Shown here: piece after piece, positions 36,056 through 44,983 of the stretch | Numbering within the stretch: position 1 is the stretch's first letter | How the letters are laid out: each line of letters opens with the position of its first letter | Origin: MH13 sp042140245 | GTDB taxonomy: Bacteria > Pseudomonadota > Alphaproteobacteria > Rhizobiales > MH13 | Assembly (NCBI RefSeq): GCF_042140245.1 | Contig: NZ_CP159483.1 | Coordinates: forward strand, 3,224,001 to 3,288,000 | Direction: 5' to 3' | DNA length: 64,000 nucleotides | Notes under the pieces: generated by a model | The model's database searches: none | Told to the model about the DNA's origin: nothing | What the model saw: the letters and a program-made list of their open reading frames with translations, nothing else | Position numbers and translations under genes: made by a program

Positions 36056-37111
36056 ATGAGCGGGTCGGACGCGTACAAAGCAGCAGGCGTTGATACCGAC
36101 GCTGGAGCGGCGCTGGTCGAGCGGATCAAGCCGGCAGTTCGGTCTACAAAGCGCCCCGGTGCGGATGCTGATTTGGGCGGTTTTGGTGGCTTGTTTGATC
36201 TGGCTGCCTGCGGCTATCGCGACCCCGTTTTGGTGGCCGCCAACGATGGTGTGGGCACCAAGGTCAAGATCGCAATCGAAAGCGGCGTACATCACACAGT
36301 CGGCATCGACCTTGTGGCGATGTGCGTGAACGATTTGGTGGTTCAAGGCGCTGAACCACTGTTTTTTCTTGACTATTTCGCTTCCGGCGCCCTCGACGTG
36401 GATACCGCCGCGCGCGTGGTGGAAGGCATTGCCGAGGGTTGCAAGCTGGCCGGATGCGCTCTGATTGGCGGAGAAACGGCTGAGATGCCGTCGCTCTACG
36501 CGGGCAATGACTATGATCTGGCCGGCTTCAGCGTTGGCGCGGTGGAGCGTGATCAGATTCTGCCGCGCAAGACCCTTGCCGCAGGCGATGTTGTGCTGGG
36601 CCTGGGTTCATCCGGGTTCCATTCCAACGGCTATTCGCTCATCCGTAAGATCGCCGTTGATGCTGGTCTTTCCTACGATGCTCCTGCCCCTTTCGATACG
36701 GACAGGACACTGGGTGATGTTCTGCTCACCCCAACGCGGATTTATGTAAAAAACCTGCTCGCAGCACAGCGTGAAACCAGTGCAATCAAAGGTTTGGCAC
36801 ATATCACCGGTGGTGGACTGCTTGAAAACATCCCGCGCGTTTTGCCCGATGATCTGGCTGTCTCGCTCGACCTGTCAGAGGTTAGCGTGCCGACAGAAAT
36901 GATCTGGGCCGCCCAAACTGCTAAGCTTTCAGCGCATGATCTGCTCGCGACATTCAATTGCGGTGTCGGCATGATCGCCATTGTGGCTGCGGAGGATGCG
37001 AGCGCAGTTTCGGCAAAACTCACCGCTTTGGGTGAGAGTGTTGTGACGCTTGGAGCGGTCACCTCGCGCACGGACGTACCGGTGACCATCGAGAAGCCCC
37101 TGCCCCTATGA
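36056..37111 (+). CDS. purM: Phosphoribosylformylglycinamidine cyclo-ligase (AIR synthetase)
   Basis: A 351-residue enzyme that closes the imidazole ring in purine synthesis. Motifs: YKAAGVDTDAGAALVERIKP at the start, GGFGGLFDL, VAANDGVGTKVKIA (nucleotide and Mg binding), LIGGETAEMP, and GLGSSGFHSNGYSLIRK. The ATG at 36056 has GAGGA 6 bases upstream; the frame is open further up without family similarity. The stop overlaps the purN start (ATGA), so the two are coupled. It diverges from the AI-2E permease gene. Confidence 0.97.
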   Translation: MSGSDAYKAAGVDTDAGAALVERIKPAVRSTKRPGADADLGGFGGLFDLAACGYRDPVLVAANDGVGTKVKIAIESGVHHTVGIDLVAMCVNDLVVQGAEPLFFLDYFASGALDVDTAARVVEGIAEGCKLAGCALIGGETAEMPSLYAGNDYDLAGFSVGAVERDQILPRKTLAAGDVVLGLGSSGFHSNGYSLIRKIAVDAGLSYDAPAPFDTDRTLGDVLLTPTRIYVKNLLAAQRETSAIKGLAHITGGGLLENIPRVLPDDLAVSLDLSEVSVPTEMIWAAQTAKLSAHDLLATFNCGVGMIAIVAAEDASAVSAKLTALGESVVTLGAVTSRTDVPVTIEKPLPL

Positions 37112-37737
37112 AACGGCGTGTCGCCATTCTGATTTCCGGGCGCGGCTCGAACATGCAGGCGCTTGTCGAGGCTGCCAAAACGCCAGATTTCCCCGTTGAA
37201 ATTGCTCTTGTTCTCTCCAACCGACCTGATGCGGCGGGACTGGTTTGGGCTGAGGGCCAAGGCATCACAACGGCCATCGTCGATCACAAGCTTTTCAAAA
37301 AAGACCGGGAAGCCTTTGAAAAGGCCATCCAGGTGGAGCTCGACAAAGTGCACGTTGAGTTTGTTTGTTTGGCCGGTTTTATGCGGCTGCTAACGCCCTG
37401 GTTTATCGACCAATGGTACAACCGTCTGATCAACATCCACCCATCGCTCCTGCCCTCGTTCAAAGGTCTTGATACCCATGCGCGGGCACTGGAAGCTGGG
37501 GTGAAGCTGCATGGCTGCACCGTTCACTTTGTGCGGCCAGACATGGATGCCGGTCCCATCATCGCCCAAAAATCCGTACCGGTTTTGGACGATGATGATC
37601 CCGACAGTTTGGCAGAGCGCGTTCTGGCGGTGGAACACGCGCTCTACCCACATGCGCTTGCTGAGATAGTCCGGGGACTAGAGGGCGATCTGACCATCAA
37701 AGACGAACGCGTGATTGGTATCCGTCCTATCGGATAG
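37108..37737 (+). CDS. purN: Phosphoribosylglycinamide formyltransferase
   Basis: A 209-residue 10-formyl-THF-dependent transformylase acting earlier than PurM in purine synthesis. Motifs: ILISGRGSNMQAL for phosphate binding, the catalytic NIHPSLLPSFKG (Asn and His), and GCTVHFVRPDMDAGPII with the catalytic Asp. Length is normal. Start overlaps purM by 4 bases; its 3' end overlaps the YHYH gene on the other strand by 11 bases. Confidence 0.97.
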   Translation: MKRRVAILISGRGSNMQALVEAAKTPDFPVEIALVLSNRPDAAGLVWAEGQGITTAIVDHKLFKKDREAFEKAIQVELDKVHVEFVCLAGFMRLLTPWFIDQWYNRLINIHPSLLPSFKGLDTHARALEAGVKLHGCTVHFVRPDMDAGPIIAQKSVPVLDDDDPDSLAERVLAVEHALYPHALAEIVRGLEGDLTIKDERVIGIRPIG

Positions 37738-38779
37738 GAGGATGGGCGCGCGGTGGGCGTGGCAAGCCGCCCCCTTCGCCATCTAGACGGCGCCGCGGCT
37801 GCTGGGCGGAACCAGAGCGGGCATTCTGTTTGGAGAAGCTGTCATCAGGCGTCCCGGCAAAACAGCGCGGCACGAACGGAAATTCGTCCGTGATCACATA
37901 GTAATAGGTGCCCTCAGGATGTTCTGGCGTGACCCCGACACGGCCATTGCAAGCATCCAATGTGCCCGTGCCTGGCACGTACTCCCAATCAGCGGTGAAG
38001 GTGCCATCATAGGTGCCACCCGGCCCGGATGAGCGCGTACCAGGGCGCAGCGAATAGCTGGAGGTCATGACTTCAAGGCCAGATGAAGGGTCATCGGAGT
38101 CGGCGTAGCCAAGTGGCCCATATATTGGGAAGCCGTCAGCAGCATAACCAATCAGCGTGGGTGCGCCAGCACTTGTCAGCCGGTCATAAAGGCCGTCTGG
38201 GATGCCATGATAATGGTAGGCCCCGTTGGGCTGAACATGGGCGTTGCTTGAATCCAGACCCAATGAGCGAGTCTGCGGCCCAAAGGCCTCGTAGTTCCAA
38301 CCTGAGGAACGATCATTGTTCCAGAACTCAGCCGTTGCAGGGTCAAAAATTACGCCATTAAGCGCAACGCCAAAGACGTAGCGATCGGCGGTGGTCGGCG
38401 CATTACCGATGCTTGGATTGGCAGGCATCTGGAAGCGGTAGTTTTGAGCTGAGATGCTGTTGGGGTTGTTAGCATTGGGAAACTGCCCAGCAGCATGATC
38501 GGGCAACCCATCAGCGGTAATGGTGCGAACAGTGCCGTTGGATGAGATCGAGATGGTTGCTGCGGCCTCAACCGCACCAAGCAGCAGCTCGTCAAGCAAC
38601 TGGGCCAACCAGTTCGCGTCTTCTTCCACCAGCGCTTGGCCCGTTGCTGCCACGGTTTCATCATGATCACCGTGAGCAAAAACATCGCCTGGCAATGCGG
38701 TAGTCGCCAGCAGCACGGCGATCATGGATGCCATCCCAAGGCGCTTGAGTAAGTGATTTCTGGGGTGAATGTCTGTCAT
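37727..38779 (-). CDS. Exported YHYH-domain protein
   Basis: A 350-residue protein with a signal peptide (residues 1 to about 35; LLATTALPGDVFA, then HGDHD) and a central YHYH domain (ANPSIGN, then GAYHYHGIPDGLYDRL and GYAADGFPIYGPLGY). The domain is found in secreted bacterial proteins and is thought to bind metal; its role is unknown. HGDHD just after the signal could also bind metal. Two late cysteines (DACNG, PRCFAG) may pair. The C-terminus is a short basic Pro/Arg-rich tail, which may be disordered. The start at 38779 was preferred because it gives the usual signal peptide and has GAAGGGCG about 10 bases upstream. Confidence 0.8.
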   Translation of the reverse strand: MTDIHPRNHLLKRLGMASMIAVLLATTALPGDVFAHGDHDETVAATGQALVEEDANWLAQLLDELLLGAVEAAATISISSNGTVRTITADGLPDHAAGQFPNANNPNSISAQNYRFQMPANPSIGNAPTTADRYVFGVALNGVIFDPATAEFWNNDRSSGWNYEAFGPQTRSLGLDSSNAHVQPNGAYHYHGIPDGLYDRLTSAGAPTLIGYAADGFPIYGPLGYADSDDPSSGLEVMTSSYSLRPGTRSSGPGGTYDGTFTADWEYVPGTGTLDACNGRVGVTPEHPEGTYYYVITDEFPFVPRCFAGTPDDSFSKQNARSGSAQQPRRRLDGEGGGLPRPPRAHPPIR

Positions 38780-38938
38780 GGCCGTTCGCCCTTCTTCATC
38801 GGTTCGCTCACGGGTTTGTGAGCACACCGTGAACGTGGGCGAGACGTGAACCTTTCACCAGTTAAGGCTCAGTCATGTTCCTGGTCTGTCCGTTACAAGT
38901 GCGTCATGACATTTTGGACAGGTTTGTAGGTCAAACAA

Positions 38939-38964
38939 AAAGGGCGGCCGTTTGGCCGCCCTTT
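38939..38964 (-). terminator. Intrinsic terminator after ndk
   Basis: An 11-bp perfect stem, AAAGGGCGGCC with GGCCGCCCTTT, around a 4-base loop, followed on the minus strand by TTTTGTTTG. It sits about 24 bases after the restored ndk stop, so it is well placed for that gene. Confidence 0.85.
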
Positions 38965-38987
38965 GAACCTTGTTACATCGCCAGGTT

Positions 38988-39411
38988 TTAGCCAACGATC
39001 TCAAGTTCAGAGAACCAGTAAGCGATTTCCTGCGCAGCGGTTTCCGGCGCATCAGAACCGTGAACGGAGTTCTCACCAATCGAACTCGGCAAACTCTTTG
39101 CGGATCGTACCATCTTCGGCTTCGGCTGGGTTGGTGGCGCCCATCACTTCACGGTTGCGCGCGATGGCGTTTTCGCCTTCCAGCACCTGAACAACTGTTG
39201 GCGCAGACGACATGAAGTCAACCAACTCATCAAAGAAGGGGCGCTCGCGGTGCACAGCGTAAAAGCCCTCGGCGTCTTTGCGGCTCATCCAGACGCGCTT
39301 GGAGGCAACGACGCGCAGGCCTGCGGCTTCGAGTTTGGCAGTGATCTGACCGGTCAGATTGCGGCGCGTTGCGTCCGGCTTGATCATGGAGAATGTGCGT
39401 TCGATGGCCAT
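38988..39411 (-). pseudogene. ndk: Nucleoside diphosphate kinase with a +1 frameshift
   Basis: Ndk transfers phosphate between nucleoside tri- and diphosphates via a histidine. The frame starting at 39411 (MAIERTFSMIKPDAT) matches Ndk through GTIRKEFAE, then meets a stop at 39073. Skipping one base at 39083-39084 restores the frame: SIGENSVHGSDAPETAAQEIA...ELEIVG, then TAA at 38988-38990. The restored product is 140 residues, the usual Ndk length. The catalytic His (HGSD) lies after the break, so the unshifted product would be inactive. It may be a real mutation, a sequencing or assembly error, or, less likely, frameshifting. A strong terminator follows at 38939-38964. Confidence 0.85.
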
Positions 39412-39522
39412 TGCGGCGATCCTATCTTGTATCGGGGGTGAAACTGAGAACCCTGCGTGCACAAACCAGATAGTCCAGCGGCACAGCAGGTGGGCGGGCT
39501 ATAGCGGTTGCGCTCTCTGGCT

Positions 39523-40209
39523 TCAAGTCGCCAGTTTCAATGCCTGAGCCTGATTGCATGTAGCGAGCACCCGGTCGAACCAGGCTTGCAGCACCTCATC
39601 ACCGTTCATGGTGTCATAAGATGAGGTTGCCTTGGCCCAGCAAAAGGATGCTGCCAGGACGATATCAGCGAAAAGCAGGCTCTCGCCGCCTAAGAACGGT
39701 GCTTCAGCCAAGCGGCGCTGATAGGGTTTGAGAAAAGCTGCAAACTTTTCGCGTTCTTTGTCACGCCCGCGCTGCACATCTTCCAACGACATGCCAAAAC
39801 GCTTTTCGCGGCTTTGCCGAAAATAAGTAGCATCCTCCGGCGCCAACTGGTTGTGAATGTCGAGAATGATCATCCTGCTGATGGTCGGATAGAGCCCCGT
39901 AACGATGAGATTATCGATCAGCGCAGCATTCTCCACACCTCCATCACCACCAAAAACAGTTGGCGTGTCAGCGTAGGTCGTTTCCAGATAGCGGCATATG
40001 TCGAAACTTTCGGTGACGGTTCTTTCACCGTCGACCAGCACTGGCACCGTTTTGTGGATGCCTTCAAGCGCCTTTGGAATCTGTTTGAAGGGGGTGGGTC
40101 GGCTTTCAAACGCCAAACCCTTGTAGCCAAGCGTCAAACGGGCACGCCAGGAATAAGCGGAGAACAGCCGATCAGGCTCCGCCCCGCAAAGCTCATAGAG
40201 TGTCCGCAT
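39523..40209 (-). CDS. Glutathione S-transferase family protein (beta-etherase-like)
   Basis: A 228-residue two-domain GST. The N-terminal thioredoxin-like part starts MRTLYELCGAEPDRLFSAYSWRARL and holds KTVPVLVDGERTVTESFDICRYLE, the cis-Pro and Ser glutathione contacts. The all-helical C-domain follows. The AYSWRARL segment resembles beta-aryl-ether-cleaving GSTs, where Ser is often catalytic, but this does not establish the substrate. The start at 40209 has a strong GAGGAGAGGGG site upstream. It is divergent from the ABC-F gene. Confidence 0.85.
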   Translation of the reverse strand: MRTLYELCGAEPDRLFSAYSWRARLTLGYKGLAFESRPTPFKQIPKALEGIHKTVPVLVDGERTVTESFDICRYLETTYADTPTVFGGDGGVENAALIDNLIVTGLYPTISRMIILDIHNQLAPEDATYFRQSREKRFGMSLEDVQRGRDKEREKFAAFLKPYQRRLAEAPFLGGESLLFADIVLAASFCWAKATSSYDTMNGDEVLQAWFDRVLATCNQAQALKLAT

Positions 40210-40286
40210 CGCCCCTCTCCTCTTTGTGCGCGTCTGTTGTTGATATGCCGCTAGACCATGCAACAACACAATGCTAGCTCGACGCC

Positions 40287-42182
40287 ATGCTAGAAATTTC
40301 TAACCTCACCTACCGGCTGGGCGACCGGCTTTTGTTTGATGGCGCATCCGCCACCGTTCAGCGCGGTGCCAAAGTTGGCTTTGTCGGGCGCAACGGGTCA
40401 GGCAAGACAACGCTGTTCAAACTGATCCGTGGTGAGATCGCGCCAGAAAGCGGCGAGATCCGCCTGCCGTCTCGCATGCGGCTTGGTGGAGTGGACCAGG
40501 AGGTGCCTGCTGGACCGCAAGCTCTGCTGGAGATTGTGCTGGCAGCCGATACCGAGCGTGCCTCGTTGCTGGCTGAGGCAGAAACGGCGACGGACCCCAC
40601 GCGCATCAGCGACATTCAGCTGCGATTGGCTGACATTGACGCCCATTCAGCGGAATCACGGGCGGCCCGCATTCTCCAGGGCTTGGGTTTTGATCATGTG
40701 GCGCAGCAACGCCCCGCATCGGATTTCTCCGGTGGTTGGCGGATGCGCGTTGCGCTGGCAGCAGTGCTTTTTTCGGCCCCTGACCTTTTGCTGCTCGATG
40801 AGCCGACCAACTATCTCGATCTGGAGGGTGCGCTGTGGCTGGAGAGTTACCTGGCCAAGTACCCCTACACACTGATGGTCATTTCCCATGATCGCGACCT
40901 GCTGAACAGCGCCGTTGGTCAGACGCTCCATCTCGATCAAAGGCGGCTGCAACTTTATGGTGGCCCGTTCGATACGTTCGACAAGCAGCGCCGCATCCAG
41001 TTGGCCGTGGAAGAGAAAGCACAGGCCAAGCAAGCGGCTCGTCGGGCGCATATGCAATCCTTCGTCGATCGCTTCCGGGCCAAGGCGACCAAAGCCAAGC
41101 AGGCGCAATCGCGCCTTAAAATGCTGGAAAAGATGGAACCTATGGCGCTTCGCGTGGAAGAGCGCGTGGCACCGTTTCATTTCCAGGGCCCTGAGAAACC
41201 CAAAGCCCCGCCACTGATTAACGGTCGCGACCTGGCTGTTGGCTACGAAGAGGACAAGGCCATCCTCTCGCGGATGACATTCCGGATCGACCCGGATGAT
41301 CGGATCGCATTGCTTGGGCAGAACGGTAACGGCAAGTCCACCTTTGCCAAGATGATCGCCGGGCGCCTTACCCGCCAAGCCGGAGATTTAACGTTCCCGG
41401 GCAAAATGAAGGTGGCATTTTTCACCCAGCACCAGCTGGACGATCTCAACCCCAAAGAATCGCCTGTCGATACCGTGCGCAGACGCATGCCTGAGGCGGG
41501 TGAAGCCAAAGTGCGTGGTCGCGCAGCCCAAATGGGGTTTGATCGCTTGCGTATGGACACGCCAGCGGGGCAGCTTTCTGGTGGCGAGCGCGCCAGGCTG
41601 TTGCTTGGACTGATCACATTCGATGGATCAGATATTCTGATCCTCGATGAGCCGACCAACCACCTTGATATCGAAAGCCGTGAGGCGCTGGTTGAAGCTC
41701 TATCGCAGTATGATGGTGCTGTGATCATCATCAGCCACGACCGGCATCTGATCGAAGCGACCGCCGACCGGCTCTGGGTTGTCGGCGATGGTACGGTGAA
41801 GCCTTACGAAGATGATCTTTCCGCCTACCGTCAAGCGATCCTGCGCGGTGTGGATGGCGGCAAGCAAAAAACGCCCAAATCTGCCAAGCCAAAAAAAGCT
41901 GGCCCGGCCCGTGAGCCAGTGGCACCAAAGCCTACACGACCAAGCAATGTCTCGTTGCTTAAGAAGCAGGTTGCGGAAGCAGACGCGCGGCTTAAAACCA
42001 TTCGAGCCGAACTCGCCAAGATCGACAAGGATCTGGCCAACCCCAAGCTCTATGCCATGAACCCTCAAAAGGGCGCCAAGCTTGCTGCTCGGCGCGCAAA
42101 AGGGGCTGAAGCGCTGGATAGCTGGGAAGCACGATGGCTTGATCTCAACGCAGCGCTGGAAGAGGCTGGCGAGCAGGTTTAG
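40287..42182 (+). CDS. ABC-F family ATPase (Uup/YheS-like)
   Basis: A 631-residue soluble protein with two ABC ATPase domains and no transmembrane helices. Walker A loops are GRNGSGKTT and GQNGNGKST; Walker B segments are LLLDEPTNYLDL and LILDEPTNHLDI; signature motifs SGGWRMR and LSGGERAR. The linker between domains (EEKAQAKQAARRAHMQSFVDRFRAKATKAKQ region) and a C-terminal coiled coil (about 555-631) are typical. ABC-F proteins bind ribosomes (E-site) or act in DNA precise excision (Uup); the subgroup is not certain here. Confidence 0.92.
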   Translation: MLEISNLTYRLGDRLLFDGASATVQRGAKVGFVGRNGSGKTTLFKLIRGEIAPESGEIRLPSRMRLGGVDQEVPAGPQALLEIVLAADTERASLLAEAETATDPTRISDIQLRLADIDAHSAESRAARILQGLGFDHVAQQRPASDFSGGWRMRVALAAVLFSAPDLLLLDEPTNYLDLEGALWLESYLAKYPYTLMVISHDRDLLNSAVGQTLHLDQRRLQLYGGPFDTFDKQRRIQLAVEEKAQAKQAARRAHMQSFVDRFRAKATKAKQAQSRLKMLEKMEPMALRVEERVAPFHFQGPEKPKAPPLINGRDLAVGYEEDKAILSRMTFRIDPDDRIALLGQNGNGKSTFAKMIAGRLTRQAGDLTFPGKMKVAFFTQHQLDDLNPKESPVDTVRRRMPEAGEAKVRGRAAQMGFDRLRMDTPAGQLSGGERARLLLGLITFDGSDILILDEPTNHLDIESREALVEALSQYDGAVIIISHDRHLIEATADRLWVVGDGTVKPYEDDLSAYRQAILRGVDGGKQKTPKSAKPKKAGPAREPVAPKPTRPSNVSLLKKQVAEADARLKTIRAELAKIDKDLANPKLYAMNPQKGAKLAARRAKGAEALDSWEARWLDLNAALEEAGEQV

Positions 42183-42293
42183 TCCTTTGGCTTCTCAACC
42201 TCAGTGCAGCAACTTGCCTCGCCCATCCGTTGGCCAAACCAAGGAACCGCCCAGCGCCGTTGCTTCAGGAACAACCACAGTACATCTCGGCTC

Positions 42294-42323
42294 TGTTCCT
42301 TCGGAACAACCGCTAGCTAGCGG
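42294..42323. repeat. Two adjacent palindromes at a convergent gene junction
   Basis: TGTTCC-TTC-GGAACA (42294-42308) and the perfect palindrome CCGCTAGCTAGCGG (42310-42323) lie side by side between the ABC-F gene and the YbjN gene; the second overlaps the YbjN stop codon. They could form a bidirectional terminator, though no T-run follows. Confidence 0.45.
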
Positions 42324-42889
42324 AAACCAATAAACTCAACATAGTCTTGAAGAACGGTTTCCCACCAAACCAAGTCGTCTCGGAAGGTCTCCAGTGCGAT
42401 GCCGTGGCGGGTGTTGATGGCAATCTGGATCACCGCATCGCCATCCTCGCGGATATAGGCCTTGCCAAATCGCCGTGTGGAGTTCCACTCGTTCATCAGC
42501 TCAACGGTCATGCCGTCCATCTCAAAAGAGGCCGTGAAGGAAAGGTCGGCGCAGTCTGGCTCGCAGTTGTAAACGTCCACTGCATAGTTGATGCCGTTGA
42601 GCGTAGCAGCAATGTACTGCTCGCCATTGCTGTCGCGCTCAAGACGGGCAGCACCAGACTCGGCCACCAACGGGCACAGTTCATCAAGGTTGGCAAACAC
42701 CATGCCGCTCGGCGCTGGGCCGTTGCACGAAGCTGAAGGAGTCGGGCCTTTTTGCGCAACGAGAGCCGTGTCCAACGGTTTTTCATTGGTTACTGGCTCC
42801 ACCGCAGCAACGCTTAGGGGCGCAAAACACGCACATACTATCCCTGTTGTTGCCATGACCTGCTGAAACGTGCGCATTGGCTTTCCCAT
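42317..42889 (-). CDS. Exported YbjN-domain protein
   Basis: A 190-residue protein with a probable signal peptide (about 1-28, through CFAPLSVAA) followed by a YbjN-like domain: GINYAVDVYNCEPDCADLSFTASFEM and STRRFGKAYIREDGDAVIQIAINTRHGIALETFRDDLVWWETVL. YbjN domains are also found in proteins resembling type III secretion chaperones; function here is unknown. Four cysteines in the mature part may form disulfides in the periplasm. The start at 42889 has AAGGAGA about 9 bases upstream, a strong site. Confidence 0.82.
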   Translation of the reverse strand: MGKPMRTFQQVMATTGIVCACFAPLSVAAVEPVTNEKPLDTALVAQKGPTPSASCNGPAPSGMVFANLDELCPLVAESGAARLERDSNGEQYIAATLNGINYAVDVYNCEPDCADLSFTASFEMDGMTVELMNEWNSTRRFGKAYIREDGDAVIQIAINTRHGIALETFRDDLVWWETVLQDYVEFIGFR

Positions 42890-42995
42890 AGATACTCTCC
42901 TTCTGCCGCCTCGTCGGCGGTCTTTCACCCCATGGCTAAAACGAGCATGCCAAAGGCGTGCTCGTCAAACGTGTTTCGGTTAAAAACGTGGGATC

Positions 42996-43457
42996 TTACT
43001 GATCAGCGCGTTGCCACGCCCCGGTGTCGGACTGGCGCCAGTAAGAAAGCGCGTGCCCGTCATCACGCAGCGTCTTCCAAACACCGCGCGCGTTCTGCAC
43101 AGCGTCGGGATTGTTCCCATCAAACATCAAGAGCGCGCGCTCATAGTCGTTCAAAACGTGATCATCATTTGGCAACGCGCCCTCAACGAAAAAGCGAACA
43201 GCAGCGCCGTTCGGGTTCGCAGAGGTAGCCGATAGCCAGATGGGCTGACGTTCAGGATCGCCAGCGCCTTCCCCGGCATGGGGCAAAAAACTGGCGTCGC
43301 TAAAGGTCCATAAATGCTCGTCTAAGTCTTTGATGCGACTGGGCTCGCCAACCTCGACAACCACCCGCCAGCTGCGCTGAAGGCATTTGGCGAGCAGTTG
43401 CGGCAGTGCCGTCTCCAAGCTGATGGTCTGCAAATGATAGAACGCAACATCAGCCAC
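42996..43457 (-). CDS. holC: DNA polymerase III chi subunit
   Basis: A 153-residue protein of the HolC family, which links the clamp loader to SSB-coated DNA. Family features are FYHLQTISLETALPQLLAKCLQRSWRVVV, then LDEHLWTFSDASFLPHA, and NDYERALLMFD. It lies 11 bases after pepA on the same strand, the common order in alphaproteobacteria, with holC second. Confidence 0.92.
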   Translation of the reverse strand: MADVAFYHLQTISLETALPQLLAKCLQRSWRVVVEVGEPSRIKDLDEHLWTFSDASFLPHAGEGAGDPERQPIWLSATSANPNGAAVRFFVEGALPNDDHVLNDYERALLMFDGNNPDAVQNARGVWKTLRDDGHALSYWRQSDTGAWQRADQ

Positions 43458-43468
43458 GGTTTCAAAGC

Positions 43469-44983
43469 CTAGCTCTCTTCGTGAACGGCGCGGATGTAAT
43501 CATTGAGCAAGCGCACGCCGAAACCCGAACCAAAGGACTGGTTGATCGCCGACTTAGGCGCCGACATAGCTGTGCCTGCCACATCAAGGTGCGCCCAAGG
43601 TGTGTCGCCGACAAAACGCTGGAGGAACTGGGCCGCGGTGATCGACCCGGCAAAACGACCACCGGTGTTTTTCATGTCGGCAAAACGCGAGTTGATCATC
43701 TTGTCGTACGCGGGGCCAATCGGCAAACGCCACACTTTCTCGCCTGTGCGTTGTCCTGCTTCGTGCAGATCGGTGGCCAGATCATCATCATTGGAGAAGA
43801 GGCCCGCATGCTCTTGGCCAAGCGCCACCAAGATAGCGCCTGTGAGCGTTGCCAAGTTGATCATCACCTTGGGATCATAGGTGGTGCGTGTGTAGTGAAG
43901 CGCATCAGCAAGCACCAAGCGACCTTCAGCGTCGGTGTTGATGATTTCAATGGTTTTGCCTGCCATTGACGTCACAATATCGCCTGGGCGCTGCGCATTG
44001 CCGTCAGGCATGTTTTCCACCAGCCCGATAACACCAACAGCATTCACCTTAGCTTTGCGGGCGGCAAGGGCGTGCATAAGGCCAACAACACAGGCGGCGC
44101 CACCCATATCACCCTTCATGTCTTCCATCCCACCAGATGGCTTGATGGAGATACCACCGGTATCAAAAACAACGCCTTTGCCAACAATGGCAACAGGCTG
44201 GTCGTTGGTGCCGCCTTTCCACTCCATGATGGCCATGCGCGCTGGCTTTGCCGAGCCCTGCGCAACGCCTAGGAGTGCTCCCATGCCAAGATCTTCCATG
44301 GCGTCGTCATCAAGCACCGTGACCTCAACACCCAACTCATCAAGTGCCTGTGCAACACCAGCAAACTCTTCTGGACCAAGAACATTCGGCGGTTCATTGA
44401 CGAGGTCTCGGGCCAAAAGTGTGCCCGATGCAACGGCATCAGCCTCCTGGAAAGCCGCTTCAAGGGCATCTTTGTCAGCGGCTAAAACTGTAACCGCGAG
44501 AGCCTGTGGCGGCGTTTCTTCTTCGCCGTTTTCATCCCCATTCTCTGGACGGCTCTTGTAGCGGTCAAAGCGATAGGCGCCCAGTTTAAGCCCGGCAAGA
44601 ATGGTGGCCGCCTCATCAGCAGCCATGTCGTCGACAACAATCGTCGCCTCGGTGGCTTTCGACAAGGCTGATGCAACCTTCCCGCCCAACATGAGATGAG
44701 GCTCAGGCTCTTTGGCCTTGTCGGGGTTGGCACCAACAAGGATTGTTTTATCCCAACTGGTGCCGGGCAGCGCATACAGGCTCACTGTTTCGCCCCAACC
44801 GGCCTTAAAGCCCGCGGCCTTGGCGGCTGCCGTCAACGCCCTTTCACCGGACTGGTCAAGCTTCTCAGTAGAACCGGAGAACGTGTCAGCGCTGGTTGCA
44901 AAGAACACCACGGGACCATCTGGCAAGTTGTTGAGATCGGCAGCGGTCGCGTGAGCAACAAAGGTAAAGGAAAGCTGGGGCAT
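43469..44983 (-). CDS. pepA: Leucyl aminopeptidase (M17)
   Basis: A 504-residue cytosol aminopeptidase with two zinc or manganese ions per active site. The C-terminal catalytic domain shows VGKGVVFDTGGISIKPSGGM (metal-binding Lys and Asp), and NTDAEGRLVLADAL, the M17 signature. The N-terminal regulatory domain begins MPQLSFTFVAH. Start at 44983 has GAGGA 6 bases upstream; a longer frame to 45127 is unlikely. Divergent from the lptF operon and followed by holC. Some PepA proteins also bind DNA; nothing here shows that. Confidence 0.95.
   Translation of the reverse strand: MPQLSFTFVAHATAADLNNLPDGPVVFFATSADTFSGSTEKLDQSGERALTAAAKAAGFKAGWGETVSLYALPGTSWDKTILVGANPDKAKEPEPHLMLGGKVASALSKATEATIVVDDMAADEAATILAGLKLGAYRFDRYKSRPENGDENGEEETPPQALAVTVLAADKDALEAAFQEADAVASGTLLARDLVNEPPNVLGPEEFAGVAQALDELGVEVTVLDDDAMEDLGMGALLGVAQGSAKPARMAIMEWKGGTNDQPVAIVGKGVVFDTGGISIKPSGGMEDMKGDMGGAACVVGLMHALAARKAKVNAVGVIGLVENMPDGNAQRPGDIVTSMAGKTIEIINTDAEGRLVLADALHYTRTTYDPKVMINLATLTGAILVALGQEHAGLFSNDDDLATDLHEAGQRTGEKVWRLPIGPAYDKMINSRFADMKNTGGRFAGSITAAQFLQRFVGDTPWAHLDVAGTAMSAPKSAINQSFGSGFGVRLLNDYIRAVHEES

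Noticed and set aside
39073..39411. Reading ndk as a naturally short 113-residue protein
   Set aside because: The catalytic His and the C-terminal helix are encoded at once in the next frame and end at a normal length, so truncation is not the native state.
40656..41378. Long open frame on the minus strand opposite the ABC-F gene
   Set aside because: It lacks family features and a ribosome-binding site, and lies fully antisense to a gene with clear motifs; a result of GC-rich codon bias.
43935..44561. Open frame opposite pepA on the plus strand
   Set aside because: Antisense to a strongly conserved gene, no ribosome-binding site or family motif.
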